From Tipula vernalis (taxonomy: Eukaryota; Arthropoda; Insecta; Diptera; Tipulidae): DNA of 64,000 nt. The stretch lies in NCBI GenBank assembly GCA_958295665.1, contig OY282558.1, positions 333,161,106 through 333,225,105 of the forward strand, read 5' to 3'. Each line of letters begins with the position of its first letter. The stretch's first letter is position 1. Position numbers and translations under genes: made by a program. Of the stretch, positions 9,944-21,981 are shown piece by piece. The notes beneath the pieces were generated by a model. That model did no database searches and was not told the DNA's origin. It worked only from the letters and a program-made list of their open reading frames with translations.

Positions 9944-10200
9944 ATAGAGGTTTTCGGCGAGTCTTGCAAGTTTATTCTTTAAAGGTAAACCCTTATAGCC
10001 CAAACTTAAACCAAATAGAAAATGTTTGTCTACACTGAAGTTAGAGGTAGCAGGAAAGCGCCCAGATTCGTTTCAAGCTTTATAGTTCGTTGATGAACAT
10101 CTGGGAATCCATACCTTCTGCGACTTTGCAAAATTTGTGAAACTCAATGAATCAGAGGTCTACCGCTGTAATAAAAGCATAAGGCGGTCAAACAAAATGT
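9943..10200 (+). pseudogene. Tc1-type transposase relic, C-terminal part
   Basis: HNEFEPSV is followed by IEVFGESCKFIL and a stop. After a shift comes NPYSPNLNQIENV, the equivalent of the Tc1 motif ...SPDLNPIENLW, which carries the catalytic Glu. The stretch with the second catalytic Asp (QQDNAP...H) is missing. It appears to be the continuation of the relic ending at 2911. Confidence 0.75.
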
Positions 10201-11709
10201 TAATATTAAAGAAAAAATAATTGTTTATTGTATTCCATTATTTTAGCACCAATCAGCGTATTTTCAATATTTTGGCATTTTTTCGGGTTGCCCCTAAATT
10301 GATGGTATTTTTTTTTTTTTTTAAATTGGGTCTTTCATGTAAAAGCCATTTGCTTCCAAAAGTTTTGTAATTTTGTCAACCAAGATCCCAATTTTTAATA
10401 AAATACGTTGACCAATTTTTTTTTGCAAAGCACTGTATATCCAAATCCATAAACTAATTTGAAAATTACATAATTCGTGGAAATTTGTATCTAATATCTG
10501 TGGATTTGTATTTTATTAAGAATTATAATTGATCATTTTCCGTATTTCAATTATAAATCCAAACTTCTGTTCAAGGCAATATCAAAATTAACTGAAACCT
10601 AATTTTTCCTTCTAATTCTCTGTTTCGTTTAATCTCCGTTATATGTATAAAATATAACATAGCAAAACAAAAATAATTTAAAATGATTATTTCAATTTTC
10701 TGAAAAGCCTTAAATATATTGTACATGTTTTCTAATTAAACAACATAATTCTTTGAAATAAATTGTTACTGTTTTCATCTATCACACGCCTAACATATTC
10801 AACAACATTCGTAACACACAGTAGTATAACAGAATAATATATAACCAATTGTTTCCTTACCATCAATCATATTTTTTTTTGTGTTCCTTGTCTCGAAGAA
10901 AATGTTTTTCTTTTTGTTTTGTTTTTCTTTTTTTTGTGGAAAGGAAAATGTCAAAAAATTACCCTTATATTTTATTCCCGTCACTTTTCATTTCTATAAT
11001 CTAATGTTACATTTTATTTTCGACCATATTTCTATCCAATTGTATTGTACATTGTTCTCGTATAAGTTTGTACTGTATGTAGCTATATGTTATATACGTT
11101 TAGGCATGTAACTTAATTTTTGTTTGTTGTAAGCAGAACAGAGTTCTAGTCGAGAGCAGCAACACAAAATATATATTTCGTGTTTGTAACATGTACATAA
11201 TCAAAAACAACTCTTATGAATGATAAATAAATGATAGGAAGCATGTTTTCATATTTTTTTTTTTGAATTGTACATACGTACGAGTAAGTCGGTATATATT
11301 TTACATTCACCGACATTTCGAGTGTACGTCACAATATCTTAAGTGTAGTTAGAGGCACAGATGTTCTGCTTTAATATTATCTTTATTTTATACAAAAATA
11401 TTTTAAAATACCTATAAGATGGTGATTCTTTGGGGCAAAACATTTTTTGTACCATCGATCGAAGCATCGTTTAAATTTAAGATATCTGAATCATAATTCA
11501 TGACCAACTTCTTTTATCAAAAGTGAGTGAATCGTATAGTTAAACATTAAAGAAAAATTAAAGTTATACGCCTACATGATCATGTTACAGTCCACAACGA
11601 CTGAATGATTTCCCACTATATCATGTCTAATTGACTCTAATGTGATGAGCCACGTTAATGAGAATTTTTCCTCTAAGAAAAACTCGAATACGGAATTTTA
11701 AAAGCTAAA
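10201..11709. other. AT-rich stretch without recognised features
   Basis: Long poly-T/A tracts (10308-10322, 10871-10940, 11250-11263). The frames at 10799-10984 and 10881-11111 are low-complexity Phe/Lys-rich and overlap in antisense. I see no gene. Confidence 0.5.
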
Positions 11710-12165
11710 TCATTACTTGGTATTTCAAATGGAGCCCAACCTTGACCTACCCGATTTAATTTTTTTTGTTGTAATCGTGTTACTTATTGAAAATAAGAAG
11801 ACCGTTTTTTTTGTTTTTTTTTTTTGACGTTTGGTTGTCCCGTTATGCGACTTTTTAATTTTGACAGTTTTCAAATTCAAATTTTTGACTCCTACATAAA
11901 TGGTTGTATGTTCGGTTCTAAGAGGACTATTTTCAAAACCGATAACATTTTGGAAAGATATTAATTCATCCTAAATTTTATCATAATTTATTTTTGAAAA
12001 GTACCGTTATCTAAGAAGTTATGAACGGATAATTCGGTGTTAATATATTTGCCGCTAGAGGGCACAGCTACCAAAATATTGAAAAACGTAATATAGAATT
12101 TGATAGATAACAATTCAACCTTTTAAACAAGTATTAAATCGTGTTTGGGAGGGGGGGAGGGGAGG
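11710..12165. repeat. Left arm of a 4.8-kb-spaced inverted repeat
   Basis: The segment including gacgtttggttgtcccgtta, tttgactcctacataaa, gccgctagagggcacagcta and attaaatcgtgttt occurs inverted at about 16105-16560 at roughly 80% identity by eye. Either two copies of one repeat lie in opposite orientation, or these are long terminal inverted repeats of an element enclosing 12166-16104. Confidence 0.7.
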
Positions 12166-12170
12166 GGAAT
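12147..12170 (+). other. G-run tract
   Basis: gggagggggggaggggaggg (four G runs) could form a G-quadruplex. It lies at the inner edge of the left inverted-repeat arm, and the right arm has only a short G-run at the equivalent place. Confidence 0.4.
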
Positions 12171-12779
12171 GTAATTTTGATTCTTTTTTTACATTACAAT
12201 TTGTGTTAAATGAGTAAATAACAATACTAGAGTAATTTTCAGTTCTGAATTTGCCAGACTACATATCTATAGTAGGAATACTGCAAACATAGATCTTATT
12301 CTTCGGTCAAATTTTAAAATGTAAAAAGTAATTTTATAAATATACTAAGAAATGATTCTAAAATTACACGAATAATTGATATTCTAACACCAAAAAATAA
12401 GTTTAATTACATAACGAAGCATAACAAAACATTTTAGAAGTTTGATTTACTCAAAAAAGCCGTATATCACTCATTTATTGTCGTTTACACTTATAAAATG
12501 GTAAAAAACAATAAAATAGCGTGATTTTACAACTACACCCCACTCTCTAAGTTCTTTAAAATTTAATCTGTGTATCTTTACTCACAAATGTGCAGTTGGT
12601 TTTGTTTTAACGAAATGCATTCGCATAAAGGAAATACAATTAGTTTAGTCGTGACCATCATAGAAAACGAGTGTTGTTATTTGTTAATCCGAAATACCGC
12701 GTGTATGTGAAGTTTTTTTAAAATAAAATAAGTGCTCAGTAATAAAAAAATAATTCTTATTTACGATAAGGATATAAAC

Positions 12780-13326
12780 ATGTTTAAATGTAATATTTGT
12801 GATTTCGGTGTAATTGATTCGGTCATACTATACCATAAGCATTTATACTTGCATATAGATGATTAAGAATCGCTCAATTTATTTGTTTATTGCCTAGGTG
12901 TAACAAAAGCTTTTCTTCTCAATGTTTCACTCCACTAAGATTATTTTTAAATAATACGAAAGACGTGCCAGGAATTGCCGATATTCTGACCGAGTGGCCG
13001 TATTTGTTTGACAAATCAGTGTTGAAACAGCATTTTAAAATACTGATGGAAATTGATGTAGATGTTTTTAAAACTAATTGTTATGCAATGCGAAATGTTA
13101 TTATTAAATTTTTGCAAGGCTTCGATCATCAAAACATGGACATTAATGACTTCAAAAATATAGATATACTCAAATTGTTATGCAAATATTTTAAAGAAGA
13201 TGTAAACTACATTTTGAAAGAATTTGATGTAAGTTAAATATTTTTAAGAGTCCTTTTACTATAAAACTTACAAATATTGCCTAATTTTAGTTACAATTTG
13301 GAACAACATTGGACGAAGTGAAATAG
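12780..13326 (+). pseudogene. Broken C2H2-finger gene of unknown function
   Basis: A frame from the ATG at 12780 reads FKCNICDFGVIDSV, then YHKHLYLH, a C2H2-like finger, and stops at 12864-12866. In another frame from 12863 it continues IAQFICLLPRCNKSF, the start of a second finger. A 110-residue domain follows with WPYLFDKSVLKQHFKIL. The donor gtaagt at 13229 and acceptor ctaattttag ending at 13290 join FD to LQFGTTLDEVK and a stop at 13326. The intron shows a genuine eukaryotic gene or element gene rather than a chance frame. A frameshift near 12862 breaks it. C2H2 fingers followed by a xWPxLF...HF.xL domain occur in uncharacterised multicopy animal proteins. I cannot name a function. Confidence 0.6.
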
Positions 13327-13836
13327 AAAATACCAACTAATACACCATATTTCTGTAATGGCGCATAATTCCCAAAAAGTTACGTTTCGTTTCTGATTTC
13401 AAGAGGATAAGTGTGTGTACTCCATAAAAAATTTGTTTTGGACATCTTTATCTCCTTCATATAATCTCCAAACTCAGTTTCAAACTGCCTAACGCAATTG
13501 CGAAAATCACAAAATCTGAAACGTCAAACTTTTGATTTACCAAGGAAGAATCGCAAATTTTTGGAGATTATTTACTCTTATCCCGTAACCCTTGCTCTTA
13601 CATTCCCTATAGCATTGTAATGTTTATTGAATTCCTATCTTAAGATGCATATGTAGATTGCCAACCATCAAAATGCGGTCATTGGATTGCAAACGAAGAG
13701 GCGGTTCATTGGGCTGCAAACGACAGATCAAGTATGGTAAATTTTACTGGTCGATTACACATCCTTACCATTTCAGACCATCCCCAAACTCGAGCCCAAA
13801 CTATAGCCATAAATGACTATAGCTGTATATGCACAG
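13327..13836. other. Spacer with a short tandem repeat
   Basis: 13676-13727 holds two imperfect 26-base units (gcggtcattggattgcaaac and gcggttcattgggctgcaaa). Nothing else was recognised. Confidence 0.45.
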
Positions 13837-14133
13837 GGTGGGCCAAAAGTCACGCCTGCGTGTTAAAATTGAATAACATTTTTGTTTATTATTATTTTTA
13901 ATTTTTATTTTCAGATTTTATTCATCGAACCTTGTTCCACCAACATGCGAAATTACACAAACGAGCAACGGACCAAAGTGGTGGAATTTTACTAACGCAA
14001 CGATCCTATCGAAATTATTTCAACACCAGAAATGCACCTAGCCAAACCGCAATTAATCGTTTAATTGCACGGTTCCGACAACAAGGTTCAGTGTCAGACT
14101 TGCCATTAACAGGAAGACCGAGAATAGTGTAGA
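13831..14133 (+). pseudogene. Mariner-type transposase relic, N-terminal DNA-binding part
   Basis: It opens with cagggtgggccaaaagtcac, a likely terminal repeat. From 13945 one frame reads MRNYTNEQRTKVVEFY and stops. A shifted frame continues with RNAPSQTAINRLIARFRQQG and GSVSDLPLTGRPR. This is the helix-turn-helix N-terminus of IS630/mariner-type transposases (the DUF4817 type, from memory). No catalytic domain follows, so only about 100 codons remain. Confidence 0.75.
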
Positions 14134-16104
14134 AACAGGTCAATGTTCACCTGGTGCAACCTGTACACGTTTATATGTTGACCAGTAACTGTTGCTGACA
14201 TCGTTACTTTTTTTAATGTATTTAAAATAAAATGAATTCACTGAATAACTTAAATAAATTTATGTGTTTAATTAGCATTTAAATTATCAATGTGTGATTT
14301 GCAGCATTATTGGTTGTATTTTACCCCAAAAAGTGCAGTATTCCTAGTAAATTTTACCATAAATACAATTGAGAATTCCCACTGTTATTATGGGTATTTG
14401 TTATTATATCAGATTTTAGTACGTCAGATTTAATTCACTGCAAGTTTGAGGTAATTTATAATTTAGAGAAGCCAAATAGTTCACACCGAAACAAAGTATT
14501 TTCGAACTTTTACGGTAAAAATTTCACATTTCTAATGTGCGATTTTCAGCCTTTGAAGTGTATAGATTACCTACAATAATTGTAGTTAATTTCAACAGAA
14601 ATTTTTTAGAGTGTAGCTTATATTATATTCTTGTGGTTTTACAGGTGAATGTGAACAATGCAACGCACAATAGGATACATTTTTCGGGAGACTCAAAAAA
14701 GCCTCTGCAGAAAATAAATTGGAAAAAATTACAACTCCAATTTAAGAAACTATCGAAATTTTATCAGACTCCTCAAAGTTTTGTTTAGCAGAATTACGTA
14801 AACATGATTACATTGCCATCTATAGATAGTAAAAAAGCAACCTTTAGTATCGGGAATATGTTGTAATTTTGTTTTTTTTCGGAGAACTATAAGTTCGTCA
14901 CATAAAATGAAATACAAGCAGCACACTAGTATACACAACAAGCTACATTATTTCCAATCGTTGCTTACTACAAATCAGCACCAGGTAAACAAAATATAAT
15001 TTCGTATGCCTTAATATAAGAAGAAGAGACATATGATAATGTAGCTGTATATGGTTTTCAAAAGAAGTTTTTCTAGAAAGCAAAAAGTCTGTATATACAG
15101 TTCCAAAAAAAATTTATTATTTTTCGGATGGAGTTGTATCCTATATTACAGCTCAAGAATAAAAAAAATGTTGCCAACATCAATCATCATGAAATGGATT
15201 TTAAAGTTGACTGCGAATGAAACTTCTTCACTACAAGCCACATCAAAGCGACCATCAGATGGATAACATCAGCTGAGAGCCCTTTTAATAATTCTAAAGA
15301 GTTTTTTGACTGGTGTAAAATAAAAGTGGTATCACATTTATTCGATTATAGATTTACTAAAACAAAGTATGCAAAAGCTTAAAACAGTTGATACTACTCG
15401 ACAAATACATCAAGTGATGCCAACCTTGTATAAAAAATTTATTAAAACTAAAATTTATTCAAATTCTGATAATGTAACTAAAAGTTCTTTATACTAAAAA
15501 TAAAAACCATTTTTTTTTAATTTACTCCTTTTATTTCTAATTATTTAAAATATAGATAGCGCTCATTTCCAAATTCGTACTCGAAACTATTATCTACTAA
15601 TAAGTGTTTAGTATTAAAAAATTGGCAAAGTAAATTTATTTGAACTTTGAAGCAATCTAAGAGTCAAACTATTGCTATTAAATACTTGTTGTTTATTAAA
15701 ATCTGTACTAAAAATCGCATTACTTTGATATATTCTCTCTTTCTTATAACAAAAAATAATGTGTTGTTCCAAATTTGAATCCACCTAGTGGTCCAAATAT
15801 GAATTAAACATTTAAGCTGATATACTTGGTGGAGACTTCAGATCATTGTCTATAAAAGGCAGGCAGGAATTTCTTGCCTTAGCTTCCAAACACGCGTAAA
15901 AATAAATTTATTGTAATTTTTAAGCCATCTAACGGAAGAATAAGACTTATGTTTGCCGTATTCCCATTAGAGATATGTAGTCTGTCAAATTCAGAACTGA
16001 AAATTCCACGGATAACGTTACCTACACATTTAAAACAAATTGTAAAGTAAAAACAATGAGCAAAATTACATTTTTTCAATTTGGAAGTTACCTAGCGGCT
16101 GAAC
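14134..16104. other. AT-rich stretch with only weak open frames
   Basis: Short frames at 14537-14788 and 15051-15266 show no recognisable domain. tctataaaaggc at 15849 looks like a TATA box but no gene follows. It lies between the two inverted arms. Confidence 0.45.
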
Positions 16105-16560
16105 TAGGCCCCCCTTAAACACGATTTAACACTTGTTTGAAACGTTTAACAATTATCTATCAAATGTTGTATAATGTTTCTCAACATTTTAGTAGCTGTG
16201 CCCTCTAGCGGCAAAAATATAATTTATAAAATTATCTGTTCTTAACTCCTTAAATAATGGTACTTTTCAAAAATAAGTTGCTATAAAATTTAGGATGAAT
16301 ATCTTTCCATAATGATATCGCTCTTGAAAATACTCCTCTTAAATCGAAGATACAACCTTTTATGTAGGAGTCAAAAATGAGAATTTGAAAACTGTCAAAA
16401 TTAAAAAGTCAAATAACGGGACAACCTAACGTCAAAAAAAAAACAGAAAAAGAAACGGTCTTTTAGAAGAAACGGAACACGATTACAACCAAAAAATTGA
16501 AATTGGAGAGGTGAAAGTTGAAAACTTTAAAAATTTCAGTGAAATACCTTGGAATGGCCG
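16105..16560. repeat. Right arm of the 4.8-kb-spaced inverted repeat
   Basis: Inverted partner of 11710-12165 (tagctgtgccctctagcggc; taacgggacaaccta). It has lost most of the G-run found beside the left arm. Confidence 0.7.
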
Positions 16561-17890
16561 ATATACTAATCGAAAATAATTAGTCTGCGCAAATTTGAAC
16601 ATTTTGCTGTCAATAATATTAATCAGCATAAATGGATATCCGATAAAAATTGTATCTATTGTTATTAGCATGATGAAAAAAATTGTATTTGTTTTAACGA
16701 TTTTAATCATTTATCATTTAAATACAGTTAAATTAATTACATTTAATTTTAATCAGTTTTGAAGACAAATGCGGTAAACCAAAACCAAATTTTATTTAAT
16801 CAAAGATTTAAAAAAATAAAAATACTTTGTCAAAATGTGAAAGTTGTAAATTGAATTCATTGAGGTCTTTAGTTTATCGTAAAGGGTTAATCAACTATTT
16901 TTTGACGATTTTGTAAATTACTAAGAAAATATGACAAAAGAGGAAAGAAATAAAAAATTATGGCCGATTTATAAATGACTGTAATGTTTCTGTAATAAAA
17001 AAAGACACTAGCTGAATAATTTTAGCTTCCATGTTTCAATTGTTTATGAATTTTCTCATGTACACATTTGAAAGAATTTTTTTTAATTATGTATAAATCT
17101 GTAGAAAATACTCAAGTGATTGTATAACCTTCGCTAAGGTCGGGCTGCAAATTTCACTTTCAAGAAATCGTCTTGCAATATTATTTTATCAGGATTTCAT
17201 ACAAAGCATACTTTTCTGCCTCGCTTTAAACAAAAACAAGGATCACTTTCGACACGTTCGTACAAGAAAATCGTACACAAATTGGAATGGAAATTCAATC
17301 AAGAATAAAAACGAAAATCACGTGCATATGGTATGTATGTACAAGTAAAATGAATCTAACGAACTTCTGAATTATTTGATATTATGGCTCACCTTATTTT
17401 CAAAAATAAAATATCGCAACAATGCAGTAAAAATATAACAGACCAAATAAATGCTTGATAAAAATCTCGAAAGCATTTTCTTCATTTTTCTTCGCAAGGA
17501 TTTATATATCAAAAATAAATGTTGCGTACATATGTGTATGTACGTATCGCAAGGCAAAAATATCGCAAACACAAATATTGCAAGCCAAAAATATTGTGTA
17601 TTAAAGATGTAAATTTATTGATAATTTTTGACGTTAGGATTGTGTATTAATTAATTTCCTATGAAGTTCATACTATATTTTACTAAAATTACAAATAATG
17701 ACATTTAGGGGAATTAAATTGGTCAGGTTTCAATCAAAGTTATTGCGTGTACTAGAAGACCAAAATATAAAATTAGTTGTTTATTTAAAACTTTTTTACT
17801 GACCAAAGAACACATTTGCAAAAATTTAGGAAGTTCTATTGGACTTTGCTCCCCTTACTATTAAAAACTAAAAATCTCAATTTACTAATA
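16561..17890. other. AT-rich stretch without recognised features
   Basis: No coding remnant. 17520-17600 has repeated atcgcaa/aaatatcgcaa/aaatattgcaa words that recur inverted as gcgatatttttg at 18860-19080. Confidence 0.4.
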
Positions 17891-18424
17891 AGGCCGAAAT
17901 ATATAATTAAATGTTTAATAAAAAAAATTTTACTGGCCCAAAATCACATGATAGCTATCGGTTAAGCTATAGGTTCAGCTGTATCTACGCGAAAAATTAG
18001 GAAATTCTATTGGACTTTGCTACTCTTAGAATACCCTTTGCTATAAGGCCTATACTTTTCAAAGAAGAAACCTTGTTCGGCTAGATCGCCCGAATTGACA
18101 TCACTAAACCTTTTTTGTGGAGCTATCTTAAAAGCAAGGTGTATGTTCATCAATCGTCCACAACCTCTCGTCAATCTGAAAACCACATTAGCCTAGAAAT
18201 TGACAAAATTTCGATCGAAACACTGCCATAGAAACGTCATAGAAAGTGCTCAAAAATTTACCGAAGTTTGCGTCAATGCTAGAGGTGGCCATAAACCGGA
18301 CACATTTTTTCATACCTAACCGAAAGCAAAGGTCATTTATATTTCAGGCCTAACCGACAGCCATCATGCGATTTTGGGCCAGTAAAATTTTTTTAATTAA
18401 ACATTTAATTCTATATTTCGGTCA
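17891..18424. mobile_element. Inverted-repeat element (MITE-like)
   Basis: 17891-17966 (aggccgaaatata...actggcccaaaatcacatga...cggttaag) is matched inverted by 18350-18424 at about 85%. The arms are about 75 bases. Inside, ggaagttctattggactttg (17829) and ggaaattctattggactttg (18000) form an extra direct pair whose first copy lies just outside the left arm. Non-coding. Confidence 0.65.
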
Positions 18425-19218
18425 TAGTAGTTAATCAATACATTCCAGTTTTGTACGAAACCAAATATACAACTAAACTGAATTCCCTTGAAATGTTTAT
18501 TTAAAATGCATGTAGAAAACACCAATCTATCTGTCATATTAAAAATAAACTAGAAGTGATCCATATTTGCGGAAAGCAAATCTATTTATATTGAGTAAAA
18601 ATTATTAAATACTCATTCGCGTATTAATTAATAATAATTGCTTCGTCAACTGCGTAGACACAGATCAAAGTGTTTTTATCGCTCCTATCGCTTCATCTGA
18701 TAGTACCACAAATGTTAAAAATAGCTACTTTTGTAAATATAACAATTTTTTAATACATTTTTAATTCGTTAGGGGCTGCCACCCGCAAACCACGACTTTT
18801 CCAAAATTTATACATCCCAATTACAAGTCACATTATTGTTCACAACGTAAAGCGATTAAATTTGTGGCGAAATATTTGATTGCGATATTTTTTGCCGTGA
18901 GAATTTTTGTTTGCGATGATAGTTGCATGCGAGAAACATGTGACTTTATCGTAAATTTCATCGTAAATTTTTTTGTCTGCAAAATATTTATTTTGCGATA
19001 TTTTTGATACATATATTATTGGATTGTGGCAAAAGTACTTTCACATTTTTGTTGCAATATTTTTGTGTTCAAAATGAGGTAGGTTCCCGATATTAATACC
19101 TATTATTTTTAAAAATGCCTGCCGATGAAACTGACAAAATAATAAAAAATGTTCGGAGCACTTAAATGGAAATTTCTCCCAATGAAACGTAAACTTAAAT
19201 AAATTCAATATTTTACAG
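18425..19218. other. AT-rich stretch with GCGATATTTTTG-like repeats
   Basis: 18860-19080 repeats words such as gcgatattttt, gcgaaatattt and gcaatatttttg. No gene recognised. Confidence 0.4.
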
Positions 19219-19450
19219 CTTCTTTAGAATCTATTAAAAGAACAAAAACCAAAAGTGGCCCAGCAAAACCTAACACGAAGAAATGGAGGTTTCATGACCA
19301 AATGTCATTTTTAGGAAAATGTATGACTAAACGCGATACACAGACTAATATTACTGAAATCTCGGAAGCTGAAACTATTGCGATTTTTGGTAGGTTGAAA
19401 AGCTTCGTTTCCAATCAGGAAGAATGGCAAACATTTCACTTCACGCGGAG
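19219..19450 (+). pseudogene. Isolated exon resembling a MADF-domain protein
   Basis: An open stretch lies between the acceptor aatattttacag (ending 19218) and the donor gtaatt (19451). It reads SLESIKRTKTKSG, then KWRFHDQMSFLGKCM, then TQTNITE. This is the second half of a MADF DNA-binding domain, where ...RRSxxKSG...xW.Y.QLxFL... is usual. No first half was found upstream and no BESS motif downstream. MADF proteins are common both as insect transcription factors and as second proteins of Harbinger-like elements, so either origin is possible. Confidence 0.5.
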
Positions 19451-20694
19451 GTAATTTTAGTAAATTGTTGCGAAGCCTATTGGCATCGCGGAACGTGCCT
19501 TAAGAAGAAACAATTGCCGCTAAGAGAACAACTGAAAATATTTTTTTGTAGTCGAAAAAAAATGACCCGGAAATAGGCTTCGGCCATAACGCAATTGGGA
19601 AATTGCCTCTCGTATTAAATTTATTGGCCTTTTCACGCCAAAATGAATAATTTGGTCCTGTGGCATTACTTGAGGTTGCATATTGAGCCGGAAATTAAAA
19701 TTTAGGTCACGAAATGAGCTTTCTGTTGCAAAATATCTAAAATACAAATTTAAATTAATTTTAAATTCCAGCACAATTTTGTTACATTATTGTGCAGTTA
19801 CACCTTAAACATAAACCTACCCTTTCTCTTGCAGAAATGGGCTTTGAAATTTTATGTCCTTTTCAATTAACTTGTGGACATATCCAAACTGCTTCCGGGT
19901 CAATCTCATATATAATAAACTGTTTTTCTAAGAGCTTTTTAAAAAATTGTGAACACCACAAACTCCTTTTTCGTTTTTACATAAAATATATAAAAGTACA
20001 TTTTCTTCGAACTCCTCATCTGAAGAATCCGACTCAGATATAAAATTGATTAGCCTGAAAATAAATTTGTATGTGCGTCAAAAATAAAATATAGGAAAAT
20101 GTCAATGCATGTGTGAGCGATATGCCTGAAAATTGCAATGTTAAGACAACTCGAGCAATGTCAGCTTTCATAGTTCAAAACAGCAAAACATAACTCGCTT
20201 AGCTTAGCTCAACTGTGCAACGTTTCATTAAAACCTTTTATTTTCAAACACGAGCTTCGAACATACATAGCTCACATCGCTTAGCTTAGCTTAGCATAAA
20301 AATACAACGGGCTTAACTGTAGTAAACGATTTATCGGAGAATTGTTTTGAAATTGTTTAATCGTCGTTCTTCGTTTAGTACTATTCACATGGTGTATAAC
20401 GATAGGAAAAAATTACCTAATTCTGAGCAGAAAAAATGAGTTTTTCTACTCACCACTAGGGGCAGCACTAAAACAAAGGAGAACTTTTTCTGCTCGAATT
20501 TATTTATTAGCTAGCAGAAAAATTATGAATATTCTTAATTTTTTGTTGTATTTTTCTACACTTAAATTTAAATTTGAAGTTCTATTTATTAGTAAACTAA
20601 ATTTATTTAACATCTAACAATAATTTTTTTTTCAATTGTTTTGCGAAAACTTAATACACAAAATATTAGTATAATAACCATTAATGGAGCCTGA
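19451..20694. other. Stretch without recognised genes
   Basis: A minus-strand frame at 19520-19774 (containing FRDLNFNFRLNMQPQ) is not recognised. Around 20193-20296 the words cttagcttagc recur several times. Confidence 0.4.
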
Positions 20695-20870
20695 TTTTTG
20701 GATATGTGGGATCATAACACATCCACACAAGCAACCTTAACAAAATCGATCGAGTCTAAAGAGCTACAGAATTTTTGAAAAAAATTTGGCCAAACTGAGT
20801 TGTTCCGGGTTTTCACTGTATCGTATGGATGGACCCCCCTCCCCCCCCCCAACACTAGTAGCCAATATGT
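20695..20870 (+). repeat. Dispersed repeat, copy 1
   Basis: ggatcataacacatccacac...aaatcgatcg...ggccaaa...ccgtatg-like sequence is shared in the same orientation with 25045-25170 at roughly 75%. The tract ccccccctccc at 20825-20850 is specific to this copy. Non-coding. Confidence 0.6.
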
Positions 20871-21102
20871 TATGAATTATCATTGTACTACTGTACTGTT
20901 AACAATAAGCCCAGTAATGTTTGTATCATCCTTCGAGAGTATAGAGCCGTAATCAGCATGACGTTCCAAGTAACAATTTGGTGTTGTCAAAACGTTGTGC
21001 CATTTAAAATTCACAGCAATTTAGTTATAATAACTTCTTAAAAAATAACCAAAACCGTCAGTTTGTTGGTTTGTCGGCGTAATAACAGCAAAAATGATAA
21101 TC

Positions 21103-21797
21103 GACTAATAGACAGAATTCTATTTATTTAATTATATGATTTTTTTTTTTAATATGTTCCGAAGATTGTAAGAGAATTCAATCCAGTTTCGAACTGATGA
21201 GCTTATGATTAGGAACAAATCAATCTTCTCATCAGGCCGCGGCGACTGGACTGATTATACCACAATTTACATTCTATATATACAGAATGTGCTGTGCGTT
21301 AAGCACTAGCGAATCGTACTAATACAGATAAATTCTCTTACAATTTTTCTTCTTCACAATATTCAACACAGCTCTATTTCTGTGTACGCTAATGTATACT
21401 TTTTATTAATTTTTTATTGAATATTAATTAATTCATGTAATATCTAATATGCTACCGGTGATTAGACCATTTTAAGTGTGTTTCGATTAACACGAGAAGT
21501 ATATTAGTATTTACGAACAGTAATTCAACGAAACCGACTAAAAGACAGAGTTCTATTTATTTAATTATATGATTTTTTTTTAATATGTTCCGAAGACACG
21601 ACTACATAAATTAATTAATATTCAATAAAAAATTAATAAAAAGTAAAAATTAGCGTACACAGAAATAGAGCCGTGTTGAATATTGTGAAGAAGAAAAATT
21701 GTAAGAGAATTTATCTGTATTAGTACGATTCGCTAGTACATAACGCACAGCACATTCTGTATATATAGAATGTAAATTGTGGTATAATCAGTCCAGT
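21103..21797. mobile_element. Foldback element with 194-bp arms and an internal direct repeat
   Basis: Arm 21245-21438 is matched inverted by 21603-21797 at well over 90%. A separate 62-base direct repeat (gactaatagacagaattcta...gttccgaaga) occurs at 21103-21165 and again at 21535-21596, just outside the left arm and just before the right arm. Between 21194 and 21235 is a small hairpin (ctgatgag...ctcatcag). No coding capacity. Confidence 0.8.
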
Positions 21798-21981
21798 CAG
21801 TCCCGGCCATTTAAAAAAAACACTGAATATGCTATTTGTATAACATTTTATTGTTTAAATCAACATTTCATCACAGAAAAAATCAAAAATTATCACATAA
21901 ATAATTCAGTTGGTTATTAAAAATATGTTTACAAACTAAGAAATTCAATTTGGTAAAAATTTACAAAAAAAATTAAAACTA
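21798..21981. other. Short AT-rich spacer, 3' side of the piggyBac gene
   Basis: Contains rc-AATAAA signals (21849 ttatt, 21898 ataaat) that could serve the minus-strand gene. No convincing CCC-type piggyBac end next to TTAA. Confidence 0.35.

Noticed and set aside
10799..11111. Overlapping 61- and 76-codon frames
   Set aside because: Low-complexity Phe/Lys composition from poly-T/A tracts; no domain.
15845..15865. TATA-box promoter
   Set aside because: tctataaaaggc is present, but no open frame or transcript signal follows.
20820..20850. Regulatory C-tract or i-motif
   Set aside because: A homopolymer-like run inside a dispersed repeat whose other copy lacks it; no gene nearby.
21190..21240. 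Hammerhead ribozyme (ctgatgag core)
   Set aside because: The CTGATGAG word is followed by GAAC rather than GAAA and the flanking stems do not form; it is a simple hairpin with ctcatcag.
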